5,964 nt of DNA, taken from the NCBI GenBank assembly GCA_902772085.1, contig CACXZL010000126.1:1-5964 (forward strand), given 5' to 3'. The stretch comes from an uncultured Coriobacteriaceae bacterium (GTDB lineage Bacteria > Actinomycetota > Coriobacteriia > Coriobacteriales > Atopobiaceae). The position numbers and the translations under genes are program-made. The first letter of the stretch is position 1; each line of letters begins with the position of its first letter. A model generated the notes under the pieces. It was given only the letters and a program-made list of their open reading frames with translations. It made no database searches and had not been told where the DNA came from. Positions 1-5,964 of this stretch are shown here, piece after piece.

Positions 1-803
1 GCCTGGGCCTTCAGCATGTTTGCCGGATTGCAGTCGAGCGGGTACGTCGTGGTCTTGGTGAGCATGCAGCCCATGAGCGCGCCGGGCACCATCTCGTGCA
101 GAAGCTTGGTGGCGAGCGCCGAGGCCACGAACTGGTTGTGCACGCTCTGGTAGATCATCTCCTCGCGCTTCTCGGACGGATAGCGCTCCTCGCAGAAGCC
201 TATGGTGGTCCAGGGGTGCCGAAAGACCGAGTCGATCTCGTTGAAGGTGAGCCAGTACTTCACGAGCCGACCGTAGCGCTTGAAGCACGCCTTGCAGAAG
301 CGCAGGAACAAGCCGATCACGCGACGGTCATACCACCCGTCGAAATGATCAGCGAGGTAGACCGGCTGCTCGTAATGGTGCAGCGTCACCAACGGCTCGA
401 TGCCCCGCTCTTTCATATAGGTAAAGACATCCTCGTAGAACTTGAGTCCGGCCTCCAGCGGCTCCGCCTCGGTTCCCGTGGGAAAAAGCCGCGTCCACTG
501 AATCGAGAGGCGCAACGTCTTGAAGCCCATCTCGGCAAAGAGGTCGATGTCCTCGCGCCAACGGTGATAGAAGTCCACGGCATGTCGCTTGGGATAGCGT
601 TGTGTGTCCGTCGATGCCTCGGCCGCCTTGATGTCCGCGTCCGTGATGCCATGCAGCGCCCGGTAGTCGCTCTTGTCCACATGGGGCTTGTAGGTCGTGC
701 AGTCGGCCACGCTCAGGCCCTTGCCGCCCTCGTTCCATCCGCCCTCGTACTGGTTTGCCGCTGTCGCACCACCCCAGAGAAAGCCCTTCGGAAACCGTGC
801 CAT
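1..803 (-). CDS. GH1 6-phospho-beta-glucosidase, N-terminal part (3' end outside window)
   Basis: Glycoside hydrolase family 1 enzyme, probably hydrolysing PTS-imported phosphorylated beta-glucosides (cellobiose-6-P, arbutin-6-P, salicin-6-P) in the cytoplasm to glucose-6-P and an aglycone or sugar. The first 267 codons are visible; the family is usually about 470-480 residues. The start MARFPKGFLWGGATAANQYE is the hallmark GH1 N-terminus: Q18 and E20 lie in the sugar-binding ANQxEG motif. RLSIQWTRLFPTG (98-110) and the HHYEQP strand (142-147) follow. TFNE at 186-189 supplies the acid/base Glu189. The nucleophile (ENG motif) and the phosphate-binding C-terminal loop lie beyond the window, so phospho-specificity rests on resemblance of the N-terminal half. 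The ATG at 803 is preceded by AAGGGAG six bases upstream. There is no signal peptide. It lies 116 bp downstream of the nucleotidase gene on the same strand and may have its own promoter. GH1 membership is very secure; the exact substrate is not. Confidence 0.95.
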   Translation of the reverse strand, partial: MARFPKGFLWGGATAANQYEGGWNEGGKGLSVADCTTYKPHVDKSDYRALHGITDADIKAAEASTDTQRYPKRHAVDFYHRWREDIDLFAEMGFKTLRLSIQWTRLFPTGTEAEPLEAGLKFYEDVFTYMKERGIEPLVTLHHYEQPVYLADHFDGWYDRRVIGLFLRFCKACFKRYGRLVKYWLTFNEIDSVFRHPWTTIGFCEERYPSEKREEMIYQSVHNQFVASALATKLLHEMVPGALMGCMLTKTTTYPLDCNPANMLKAQ

Positions 804-837
804 GCCATTCTCCCTTCATCGCCTGCCTTTGCATTCA

Positions 838-843
838 ATGATA
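838..843 (-). promoter_or_regulatory. Possible -10 element (TATCAT) upstream of the GH1 gene
   Basis: On the minus strand TATCAT sits 34 bases before the GH1 start codon, in an AT-richer stretch of the 116-bp gap. It matches TATAAT at five of six positions. No good -35 hexamer is visible 16-18 bases upstream, so the call is weak. No catabolite-repression operator or antiterminator-type hairpin was recognised nearby, although beta-glucosidase genes are often controlled that way. Confidence 0.25.
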
Positions 844-919
844 CAAGGTATTGTCCTATGAACGGGCTTCCCATCTCCCTATGGTAACGGTCGGAAAGCA
901 CAACCCTTTGCCTGCAGGC

Positions 920-2605
920 TCATACCCCTTGGATGGTAATGAAGCCCTTCGGTTCAGCGTAGTCGCCAGTCACCTCGTGGTCACACGCCTCTACGAGATA
1001 GCTCGCGAACGCCTCGTAGTCGAAGCCGTAGGCCACGGGCTTCTCGGCATCGGAAGCCTGCTTGAAGACATAGTAAGTGTCACCACCCTCGCACATGAAG
1101 CTGCACGTGGCCACCGTATACGTCTCGCTTTCGCTGAAGCCCCGGCCGCCCACGTCCATGATCGTCACGCGTGCGCCAGGCTTCGCCGGAGAAGCGTAGG
1201 TAGAGTCGGGATACAACGGGCCCTCCTCATAGGGAACCGATGCGTCGACCACGAACGTGATGCGCGACACCTGCGGAAACGCTCCCAGTCCCTTTTCCCT
1301 TTTAACGGCTTGGCACGCCGCCTCAAGCGCCTCGAGCAGCTGGGCGCCCGTCACTTTGAGCACCATCAACTCATTCGAATAGGGCAACACCGCCTTTATG
1401 TCTTTCAGTGTGATGTCACCCGCCTCGATCGACGTACGGATGCCTCCCCCACTCAAGAGGCCTGCGTCGACTTCGTATCCCAACTCTTTGTTTGCCGTCC
1501 ATCGAAAGGCTTCGCATACGAAGTCGCCGAGGTTTGTCTCCCGTGTGCGCACACCCGGGCTCCGCTCGCCGTTCAGCAGGAAGGGGGTCGATCCCAGCAC
1601 TACCGCTAGCCCGGAGCTCACGCGAGAGTCCTCTTCGTCAATGATCGTCTGCACGGACGTATCGACCCCTTCGAAAGAGCCGGCTGCGATGAGGTTTTCC
1701 ACCGGAGCGCCCTTGTCGATGGCCACGACCCCGATGTTGTGCAGGTAGCAGCCCGTCTCCACGAGCAGCGTGCCCTCCATCTCCTCTTGGACCTCCTCGT
1801 GGTCGTGCCCATCTATGAAGAGGTCGATCCCCTTCACATGGCTGAGCACGTCCTTGCTCGTACCGCCCATAGACTCGGCATTTCCCAGATGCCCCACGCA
1901 TATCACGAGGCTGCATCCCTCATCACGCAACTCCTTTACCTGGGCTTCCGCGCATGAGTAGAGCTCGTCTTCTTTGAGGAATGTGAGACCCTCCACGACA
2001 CTGGGACTCGAGGTCGACATGGCCGAGGGTGTCGTGAGGCCAAAGAACCCCACCTTCGTGCCGTCTGCAAGCTCCATGATCTTATGCGCGGCGAAGCGAG
2101 GCTCGCCCGTCTGCCTGTCGAGGATGTTTGCCGAGAGCCACGGGAACTTCGCAGCCTTCTCGTTTGCCACGAGCAACTCCGAACCCCAGTCGAACTCGTG
2201 GTTGCCCACCGTCATGAGGTCGTACCCGCATGCGTTCATAAAGGTGATCGCCGTGGAGCCCTTGGCGTTGTCCACGAGCGGCATGCCCTGCAAGGCGTCA
2301 CCAGCATCTACGAGCAGCACCTCATAGCCCTTCTTCTCCCACTCGGCCTTGAGCGCAGGCACCGCAGCCATGGAGAAGTTGCCCTTGGTATCTCCGGAGC
2401 CTTGGACGGCCACATCGTGACCGTGGGTGTCGTTGGTGTGGATGATGGCAAGAAGCGGAGCCGAGGTCTCCATTCCGGCGTGCATCTCTTCTTTATCCTG
2501 TGACGACTGCGCGCAAGCGGCCAGGGCCGCCGAGGCGCTCAAGAGGCCGATTCCCTTCAGAAAGTACCGACGTGTCACCGACGTGCGCATGGACTCGTGC
2601 AACAT
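920..2605 (-). CDS. Tat-exported lipoprotein 5'-nucleotidase / metallophosphatase (UshA/CpdB-like)
   Basis: Probable surface-anchored 5'-nucleotidase of 561 residues that dephosphorylates extracellular nucleotides or related phosphoesters so the nucleoside and phosphate can be taken up. The N-terminus carries a twin-arginine motif TRRYFLK (11-17), a hydrophobic stretch and a lipobox LAAC with lipidation Cys31, indicating Tat export and membrane anchoring. The metallophosphatase domain (about 51-300) has all expected dinuclear-metal motifs: NDTHGH (D59, H61), DAGD (D103), GNHEFD (N135, H136), GHLG (H239) and GHDHE (H267, H269). The C-terminal 5'-nucleotidase domain (about 340-561) has GGGIR (386-390), followed by AGDIT (395-399), LPYSNELMVLKVTG (407-420) and EGGDTYYVF (506-514), which form the substrate-binding part. 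An in-frame ATG at 2644 would add 13 residues. The ATG at 2605 is preferred because AAAGGGGG lies four bases upstream and it gives a normal Tat signal. There is no LPXTG anchor. The substrate (nucleotide, cyclic nucleotide or UDP-sugar) cannot be fixed from sequence. Confidence 0.95.
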   Translation of the reverse strand: MLHESMRTSVTRRYFLKGIGLLSASAALAACAQSSQDKEEMHAGMETSAPLLAIIHTNDTHGHDVAVQGSGDTKGNFSMAAVPALKAEWEKKGYEVLLVDAGDALQGMPLVDNAKGSTAITFMNACGYDLMTVGNHEFDWGSELLVANEKAAKFPWLSANILDRQTGEPRFAAHKIMELADGTKVGFFGLTTPSAMSTSSPSVVEGLTFLKEDELYSCAEAQVKELRDEGCSLVICVGHLGNAESMGGTSKDVLSHVKGIDLFIDGHDHEEVQEEMEGTLLVETGCYLHNIGVVAIDKGAPVENLIAAGSFEGVDTSVQTIIDEEDSRVSSGLAVVLGSTPFLLNGERSPGVRTRETNLGDFVCEAFRWTANKELGYEVDAGLLSGGGIRTSIEAGDITLKDIKAVLPYSNELMVLKVTGAQLLEALEAACQAVKREKGLGAFPQVSRITFVVDASVPYEEGPLYPDSTYASPAKPGARVTIMDVGGRGFSESETYTVATCSFMCEGGDTYYVFKQASDAEKPVAYGFDYEAFASYLVEACDHEVTGDYAEPKGFITIQGV

Positions 2606-2821
2606 CAGTCCCCCTTTCCATTCGCTCGCTCTGCCCCACTGCATGCGGCATCAAACAACACCTTACATGCTAGCCCATCTTTTTGCCAGAAAGCATGGCA
2701 CTACAGAAGCAGCATGCAGGCAAACGGTCGCGGCGGAGACGACAACCGAATGCCTGACACGTCGAGACCTCATCCCGGTGGCGGGAGTGGAATGAGCCTA
2801 TACGTGCGCCTCCTTCACGAA

Positions 2822-2846
2822 CCGTCGCACATCGCCCGGGCGACGG
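2822..2846. repeat. Inverted repeat with nested palindrome
   Basis: CCGTCGC (2822-2828) is the exact reverse complement of GCGACGG (2840-2846), giving a 7-bp GC-rich stem with an 11-base spacer. Overlapping it is a perfect 12-bp palindrome TCGCCCGGGCGA (2832-2843), so two alternative structures compete. No T-run follows on either strand, which argues against a classical intrinsic terminator. It lies about 110 bp before the rhomboid start and could be an operator or a chance GC-rich palindrome. Confidence 0.35.
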
Positions 2847-2919
2847 GGCCTGACGTTCTTTCAGCATGCCCTTGTATATCCCGTCGAATGAGCGGTTATA
2901 CGTCGCCCGTCATGTCGTG

Positions 2920-2925
2920 TATCAT
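2920..2925 (+). promoter_or_regulatory. Possible -10 element (TATCAT) upstream of the rhomboid gene
   Basis: TATCAT directly preceded by TG lies 31 bases before the rhomboid ATG, a plausible distance for a short leader. The upstream -35 candidate is poor. The same TGTATCAT octamer lies 34 bases before the GH1 gene, which slightly raises its credibility. Confidence 0.25.
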
Positions 2926-2944
2926 GAAAGCACAAATGCATCTG

Positions 2945-2951
2945 AAAGGAG
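2945..2951 (+). promoter_or_regulatory. Ribosome binding site deciding the rhomboid start
   Basis: AAAGGAG followed by a five-base spacer places initiation at the ATG at 2957 and not at the in-frame ATGs at 2924 or 2936. Confidence 0.8.
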
Positions 2952-2956
2952 CCACC

Positions 2957-3559
2957 ATGTACGGAGATCTTCCCAAACCAAAAAGCCGTCTGCACGTGAG
3001 CCTCAACGCACCTACCACCCTCATCTTTACCGCGCTCTGCGTGTGCGCGACCATACTTGGCCAAGTCACGGGAGGCACCGCCACGCGCATGTTCTTTTCC
3101 ACCTACAGCGCCCCGCTGTACGACCCGTTCATGTACGTTCGGCTCTTCACGCACACCATCGGCCACGGCGGCTGGGATCATCTCGTATCAAACATGACCT
3201 ACATCTTGCTCCTTGGACCGCTTCTGGAAGAGAAATACGGATCGCAGACGCTTGCGTTGGTCATACTGCTGACGGCGGGCATCACCGGCGTGCTCAACAA
3301 CCTGCTGTTTCCCAACGTCGTGCTCTGCGGGGCAAGCGGGGTATGCTTCGCGTTCATCCTCCTTTCCTCGATAACGAGCCTCCGCGAAGGAGAGATACCT
3401 CTCACCTTCATCTTGGTGGCCGTGCTCTTCTTGGGCGAGCAGGTAGTGAACGGCATCGTTGCAAAGGACAACATAAGTCAGTTCACGCACATCATCGGCG
3501 GCCTTGTGGGAGCAGGGCTCGGTTTCGCCCTGGGCGGAAGGAAGGTCCCCGAGGACTAA
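2957..3559 (+). CDS. Rhomboid-family intramembrane serine protease
   Basis: Predicted 200-residue polytopic membrane protease that cleaves transmembrane segments of other proteins within the bilayer. The rhomboid signatures are complete: HGGWDHLVSNM (70-80) matches the family H-x4-H-x3-N pattern with H70, H75 and N79, GASG (125-128) gives the nucleophile Ser127, and THIIGGLVGAGLG (177-189) gives His178 in the last helix. Hydrophobic segments near 20-38, 76-92, 97-118, 124-142, 148-167 and 176-193 fit the minimal six-helix bacterial fold. Only a short polar N-terminus is present, and there is no extra soluble domain. The start at 2957 is chosen because AAAGGAG lies five bases upstream. In-frame ATGs at 2924 and 2936 exist but lack a comparable site. 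The gene is divergent from the Tat-lipoprotein nucleotidase and convergent with the ATPase gene, and appears to be transcribed alone. Substrates are unknown. Confidence 0.95.
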   Translation: MYGDLPKPKSRLHVSLNAPTTLIFTALCVCATILGQVTGGTATRMFFSTYSAPLYDPFMYVRLFTHTIGHGGWDHLVSNMTYILLLGPLLEEKYGSQTLALVILLTAGITGVLNNLLFPNVVLCGASGVCFAFILLSSITSLREGEIPLTFILVAVLFLGEQVVNGIVAKDNISQFTHIIGGLVGAGLGFALGGRKVPED

Positions 3560-3615
3560 AGTGGTCGTCACGGCGCCCGTCAGTTGTCGTTCTCGAAGCA
3601 TGGCCCGTGCTGCTA

Positions 3616-3633
3616 GGCCAGGATAACGTGGCC
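3616..3633. repeat. Small inverted repeat between convergent genes
   Basis: GGCCA (3616-3620) and TGGCC (3629-3633) can form a 5-bp stem with an 8-base loop in the 83-bp gap between the convergent rhomboid and ATPase genes. There is no T-tract on either side, so it is at best a weak or factor-assisted termination site. The rest of the gap holds nothing recognisable. Confidence 0.25.
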
Positions 3634-3642
3634 ACATGCGCC

Positions 3643-4359
3643 TTATTCGAGCAACCGCCGAAGCGTGCGCTCGCGGTCGTTGATGAAACGGGACATAACC
3701 TGAAAGCTTTCGGTGTCCTCGTATGCGACTTCCTCGATGCCGTCCTCGCCAAAGTGCAGAATCTGCGCATCCGGCAACGCGAGCAGTATGGGCGAGGGCG
3801 TAGCTACGATGAGTTGCGCCCCGTGCTCCGCCAAGTCGTAGAACTCGCGCAGAAGCGTCATCTGATGAAGGGGCGAGAGCGCCGCCTCAGGTTCGTCGAG
3901 AAAGTACAGCCCGTTCTCGATGAAGTCGTTCTGCACCGCCACAAGGAACGCCTCACCATGGGAGAGCTCGTGCAATCGCACTTTCTGCGGACCGAAGCGC
4001 AGGTCGTCATAGGTCTCCGCCGCGCTTGCGACGTTGTAGAAGCTTTCCGCGCGTAGAAACCACGCCCGCCACGGTCGCTCGAAGCTGCGCATGAGATGCA
4101 CCGCCTCGTACAGCCGAGAGTGGGTGTCGTGCGTGGAAAACGCGTAGTTTCGGCTGCCTCCCTCCGGGTTCAGCCCGAAGGCCACGGCCATGGCCTCAAG
4201 CAGCGTTGACTTCCCCGACCCGTTCTCCCCCACGAGGAAGGTGACGTTGCGCGTAAACGCCAGACTATCGAGGCCCGCGAGTGCCGGAATCCCCCGCACA
4301 TAGGAATCCGTTTCCACCGCTTCCCAATCTATGACTACCTCGCGTATGAAATGTGCCAT
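3643..4359 (-). CDS. Small AAA/ABC-type ATPase (COG3910-like), orphan
   Basis: Cytoplasmic ATP-binding protein of 238 residues with an ABC-like nucleotide-binding core. Walker A is GENGSGKST (44-52, Lys50), the signature-like loop is LSHGE (132-136), and Walker B is LYFLDEP (151-157, Asp155, catalytic Glu156), followed by EAALSP. The region corresponding to the usual AT-H-SP switch reads ATPSP (186-190), so Pro188 stands where relatives have histidine. The insertion between Walker A and the signature is short, with no long coiled coil, TOPRIM, HNH or membrane domain, which separates it from SMC/RecN and OLD nucleases. An upstream in-frame ATG at 4407 would add 16 residues. The ATG at 4359 is preferred because AAAGAGGT sits seven bases before it and the domain begins right after. 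The biological role of this predicted-ATPase family is poorly known. The gene stands alone here, divergent from the acyltransferase gene. The fold assignment is secure and the function is not. Confidence 0.9.
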   Translation of the reverse strand: MAHFIREVVIDWEAVETDSYVRGIPALAGLDSLAFTRNVTFLVGENGSGKSTLLEAMAVAFGLNPEGGSRNYAFSTHDTHSRLYEAVHLMRSFERPWRAWFLRAESFYNVASAAETYDDLRFGPQKVRLHELSHGEAFLVAVQNDFIENGLYFLDEPEAALSPLHQMTLLREFYDLAEHGAQLIVATPSPILLALPDAQILHFGEDGIEEVAYEDTESFQVMSRFINDRERTLRRLLE

Positions 4360-4366
4360 CAAGAAG

Positions 4367-4374
4367 ACCTCTTT
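4367..4374 (-). promoter_or_regulatory. Ribosome binding site deciding the ATPase start
   Basis: AAAGAGGT on the minus strand with a seven-base spacer supports initiation at 4359 over the upstream in-frame ATG at 4407. Confidence 0.65.
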
Positions 4375-4435
4375 CCAACTCACGCTTCCTTGCCCGTCGG
4401 TGACCAAACTGCAATGCGTAGGGAAAGATCCTATC

Positions 4436-4457
4436 TTACTCTAAATTACTTTAAGTA
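4436..4457. repeat. AT-rich 10-bp tandem repeat and overlapping palindrome
   Basis: TTACTCTAAA (4436-4445) is followed immediately by TTACTTTAAG (4446-4455), two copies differing at two positions. The second copy lies within the perfect 11-base palindrome TACTTTAAGTA (4447-4457). The cluster stands in an AT-rich patch midway between the divergent ATPase and acyltransferase starts. The one-helical-turn period and the symmetry resemble a transcription-factor site, but no regulator can be named. Confidence 0.4.
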
Positions 4458-4522
4458 GATGCAGTTCATCATCTCACTCACCCCGAATTACGGTATGCTA
4501 GACACTAATCTGTCTTTATGCT

Positions 4523-4529
4523 GAAAGGA
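4523..4529 (+). promoter_or_regulatory. Ribosome binding site deciding the acyltransferase start
   Basis: GAAAGGA with a six-base spacer supports initiation at 4536. An in-frame ATG at 4518 lies upstream of this site and has no comparable purine run. Confidence 0.7.
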
Positions 4530-4535
4530 TTCGGT

Positions 4536-5964
4536 ATGGCAACCGCCGCACGACGCAGAATGAATAAAAGGAAAACAAAGCCTACCGCCAAATCTCGGTA
4601 TGTGGATTCACTTGACGGCCTGCGAGCACTCTGCGCACTTGCCGTAGTCGGATACCATATGAAGCTTCCCTGGCTCGGCGGAGGACTCTTGGGCGTCACG
4701 GTGCTGTTTGTGCTTTCAGGCTATCTTGTGACTGCAGGTTTGATCAAGGAATTCAGCACGTCGCACGGAAGAATCAACCTCGGCCAATTCTGGATCAGAC
4801 GCTTCTGGCGTCTGATGCCCACCGTTGCGGTGTTTGTGGCCGTCACCGGCGCCGTTTGCGCCATCTTCAATGCAGAGCTCTTTACCAAGATGCGGCCAGA
4901 CATACTCCCCTCGCTCTTCATGGTCATAAACTGGACGAAGATCCTCTCCAACGAATCGTATTTCGCCGCCGCTGGCGCCCCATCCCCCCTCACGCACTTC
5001 TGGTCGCTCGCCATCGAGGCACAGTTCTACTTCGTATGGCCACCCATCATATATTTACTCATGCGCCTGAGAACGCCGCGCAAAGGCATAAAGGCCGGCC
5101 TGCTGGTGGCGTCATTGGTCTCGGCCGGGCTGATGGCGCTCATGTACGTGCCCGGCGCAGATCCCTCACGCGTATACTACGGGACCGACACGCGCGCCAT
5201 GAGCATGCTTTTGGGATGCTGGCTCGCCTTTGCGTGGTCTTTTGGCCGCATGAGCAGGCGTAAGGCGTCGCGCCTGAAAGGCATCCATCGCACGGTGGTG
5301 CAGCTCATCGGTCCGGCATGCATCATGGGGCTTGTCGCCATGATGATCTTCACCGAAGGATACTCTTCGTTCTCCTACTATGGCGGCATCTTGCTCTGCT
5401 CGGTCCTCACGCTCGGCGCCGTGGCGTGCCTGGTACCAGCAGGCAGCGTCGTCTCACGGATCTTTTCGTTCAAGCCCTTCGTGTGGGTGGGAAAGCGCTC
5501 CTATGCCATCTATCTATGGCACTATCCGCTGCTCGAGCTCATGAACCCGCTGAACGCCACGGCGGGCATCCCGTGGTGGAAGCTTTTGTTGGAACTCGCG
5601 CTCATTCTCTTGCTGTCGGACCTCTCGTACCGGTTCATCGAGACTCCGCTGCGCTCTCCCGCCGCGATCAGGGGCGCGTTTGACAACGGCGAGAAGAGCG
5701 GCCGTCGTGAACGCCAACGCACCAGACGCCAGACCACGAACTCCCCCGCCGTTCCTTCCAAGGGCATCCTTGCAGTCGCCCCTGCGCTCGCGATCATCCT
5801 CGTCGGAGCAGCCATCACGACCTACGGGCTCATCAACGTTGAACCAGTCACGGCAGGCGGCGTCAGGGCAAACGAGAAGCGCGTCATGCAGGCATCCTTG
5901 AAAAAACCGTTGCAAGACGGCGTCTACGACGTGGTGCTCATAGGCGACTCCGTGTCACTTGGTG
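4536..5964 (+). CDS. OatA-like acyltransferase-3/SGNH O-acyltransferase (3' end outside window)
   Basis: Integral membrane O-acyltransferase that probably transfers acetyl groups across the membrane onto peptidoglycan or another surface glycan; 476 codons are visible. A very basic N-terminus (1-21) leads into an acyltransferase-3 domain (about 22-375). That domain has SLDGLRALCALAVVGYH with the conserved His41, the RRFWR motif (88-92), HFWSLAIEAQFYFVWP (154-169, Glu161), a YYGTDTRAMSMLLGC segment (214-228), a YAIYLWHYP helix start (323-331) and the closing RFIETPLR (366-373). A hydrophilic linker rich in Arg (385-409) precedes an additional membrane helix (about 410-430). Then an extracytoplasmic SGNH domain begins, of which only VVLIGDSVSLG (466-476) is visible. 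Ser472 in GDSV is the predicted nucleophile, and the Asp-His pair lies off the window. The domain order matches peptidoglycan O-acetyltransferase OatA of Gram-positives, which gives lysozyme resistance. Acylation of teichoic acid or exopolysaccharide is equally possible. Confidence 0.92.
   Translation, partial: MATAARRRMNKRKTKPTAKSRYVDSLDGLRALCALAVVGYHMKLPWLGGGLLGVTVLFVLSGYLVTAGLIKEFSTSHGRINLGQFWIRRFWRLMPTVAVFVAVTGAVCAIFNAELFTKMRPDILPSLFMVINWTKILSNESYFAAAGAPSPLTHFWSLAIEAQFYFVWPPIIYLLMRLRTPRKGIKAGLLVASLVSAGLMALMYVPGADPSRVYYGTDTRAMSMLLGCWLAFAWSFGRMSRRKASRLKGIHRTVVQLIGPACIMGLVAMMIFTEGYSSFSYYGGILLCSVLTLGAVACLVPAGSVVSRIFSFKPFVWVGKRSYAIYLWHYPLLELMNPLNATAGIPWWKLLLELALILLLSDLSYRFIETPLRSPAAIRGAFDNGEKSGRRERQRTRRQTTNSPAVPSKGILAVAPALAIILVGAAITTYGLINVEPVTAGGVRANEKRVMQASLKKPLQDGVYDVVLIGDSVSLG

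Larger units (their letters stand above)
2606..2956. other. Divergent intergenic region without a credible gene
   Basis: This 351-bp gap separates the nucleotidase (leftward) from the rhomboid gene (rightward) and should hold both promoters. I see no tRNA, repeat array or convincing coding sequence. Open frames through it lack good ribosome binding sites and give low-complexity, arginine- and cysteine-rich translations. It contains a hairpin-capable inverted repeat (2822-2846) and a TATCAT -10-like element before the rhomboid gene. No clear -35/-10 pair was found for the nucleotidase. Confidence 0.6.

Noticed and set aside
96..887. Open plus-strand frame of 263 codons
   Set aside because: It is antisense to the GH1 gene, whose family motifs are unmistakable. 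The translation matches no family I know and there is no good ribosome binding site.
910..919. GCCTGCAGGC palindrome right after the nucleotidase stop codon, considered as a terminator
   Set aside because: It has no loop, so it would need to open its own centre, and no T-run follows. It is better read as a chance 10-bp palindrome.
851..1609. Open plus-strand frame of 252 codons
   Set aside because: Antisense to the nucleotidase C-terminal domain; an Arg/His-rich translation typical of reverse-strand frames in GC-rich coding DNA.
2670..2867. Small minus-strand frame of 65 codons in the intergenic region
   Set aside because: The only purine-rich stretch before its ATG is too close for translation initiation, and the translation has no helix, signal or motif pattern.
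2866..4056. Long plus-strand open frame of 396 codons
   Set aside because: It overlaps the rhomboid gene in another frame and continues antisense to the ATPase gene. Both real genes have intact catalytic motifs, and the translation is Arg/His-rich with no recognisable domain.
3643..4559. Possible defence system built on the ATPase
   Set aside because: No nuclease, reverse transcriptase, toxin or other effector gene is adjacent. The neighbours are a rhomboid protease and an envelope acyltransferase on opposite strands, so no operon-type defence module is visible.
5514..5915. Minus-strand frames antisense to the acyltransferase
   Set aside because: The plus-strand frame carries the full AT3 and GDSV motifs; the opposite frames are acidic and basic low-complexity shadows.

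Overview
The window looks like chromosomal DNA of a GC-rich Gram-positive bacterium. The support is a glycoside hydrolase family 1 protein of the phospho-beta-glucosidase type, a Tat-exported lipoprotein and an OatA-like cell-wall acyltransferase with a C-terminal SGNH domain. Codons end mostly in G or C, while two intergenic patches are AT-richer. The overall flavour fits Coriobacteriia (Olsenella, Collinsella or Atopobium relatives), but that is inference from protein style and no marker gene is present.

Layout. (1) Bases 1-803, minus: N-terminal 267 residues of a GH1 6-phospho-beta-glucosidase, cut by the left edge. (2) 920-2605, minus: complete two-domain 5'-nucleotidase/metallophosphatase with a twin-arginine lipoprotein signal. 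(3) 2606-2956: about 350 bp without a credible gene, between divergent genes, holding a possible hairpin and a weak promoter. (4) 2957-3559, plus: complete 200-residue rhomboid protease with both catalytic residues. (5) 3643-4359, minus: complete small ABC/AAA-type ATPase, convergent with the rhomboid gene. (6) 4360-4535: AT-rich divergent intergenic region with a 10-bp tandem repeat and a palindrome. (7) 4536-5964, plus: acyltransferase-3/SGNH membrane protein, cut by the right edge just after its GDSV motif.

The genes do not form one obvious operon. The nucleotidase and glucosidase are co-directional but 116 bp apart. Three products act at or outside the membrane: nucleotide salvage at the cell surface, intramembrane proteolysis and cell-wall or glycan O-acylation. 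The glucosidase would act in the cytoplasm on PTS-imported beta-glucosides. The ATPase is probably a cytoplasmic housekeeping or orphan protein.

I see no CRISPR array, insertion sequence, tRNA, rRNA or phage gene, and no strong case for a new multi-gene system. The points most worth a second look are a proline replacing the usual switch histidine in the ATPase, a rhomboid protease divergent from a Tat substrate, the repeat cluster upstream of the acyltransferase, and a highly basic cytoplasmic-type linker inside the acyltransferase.
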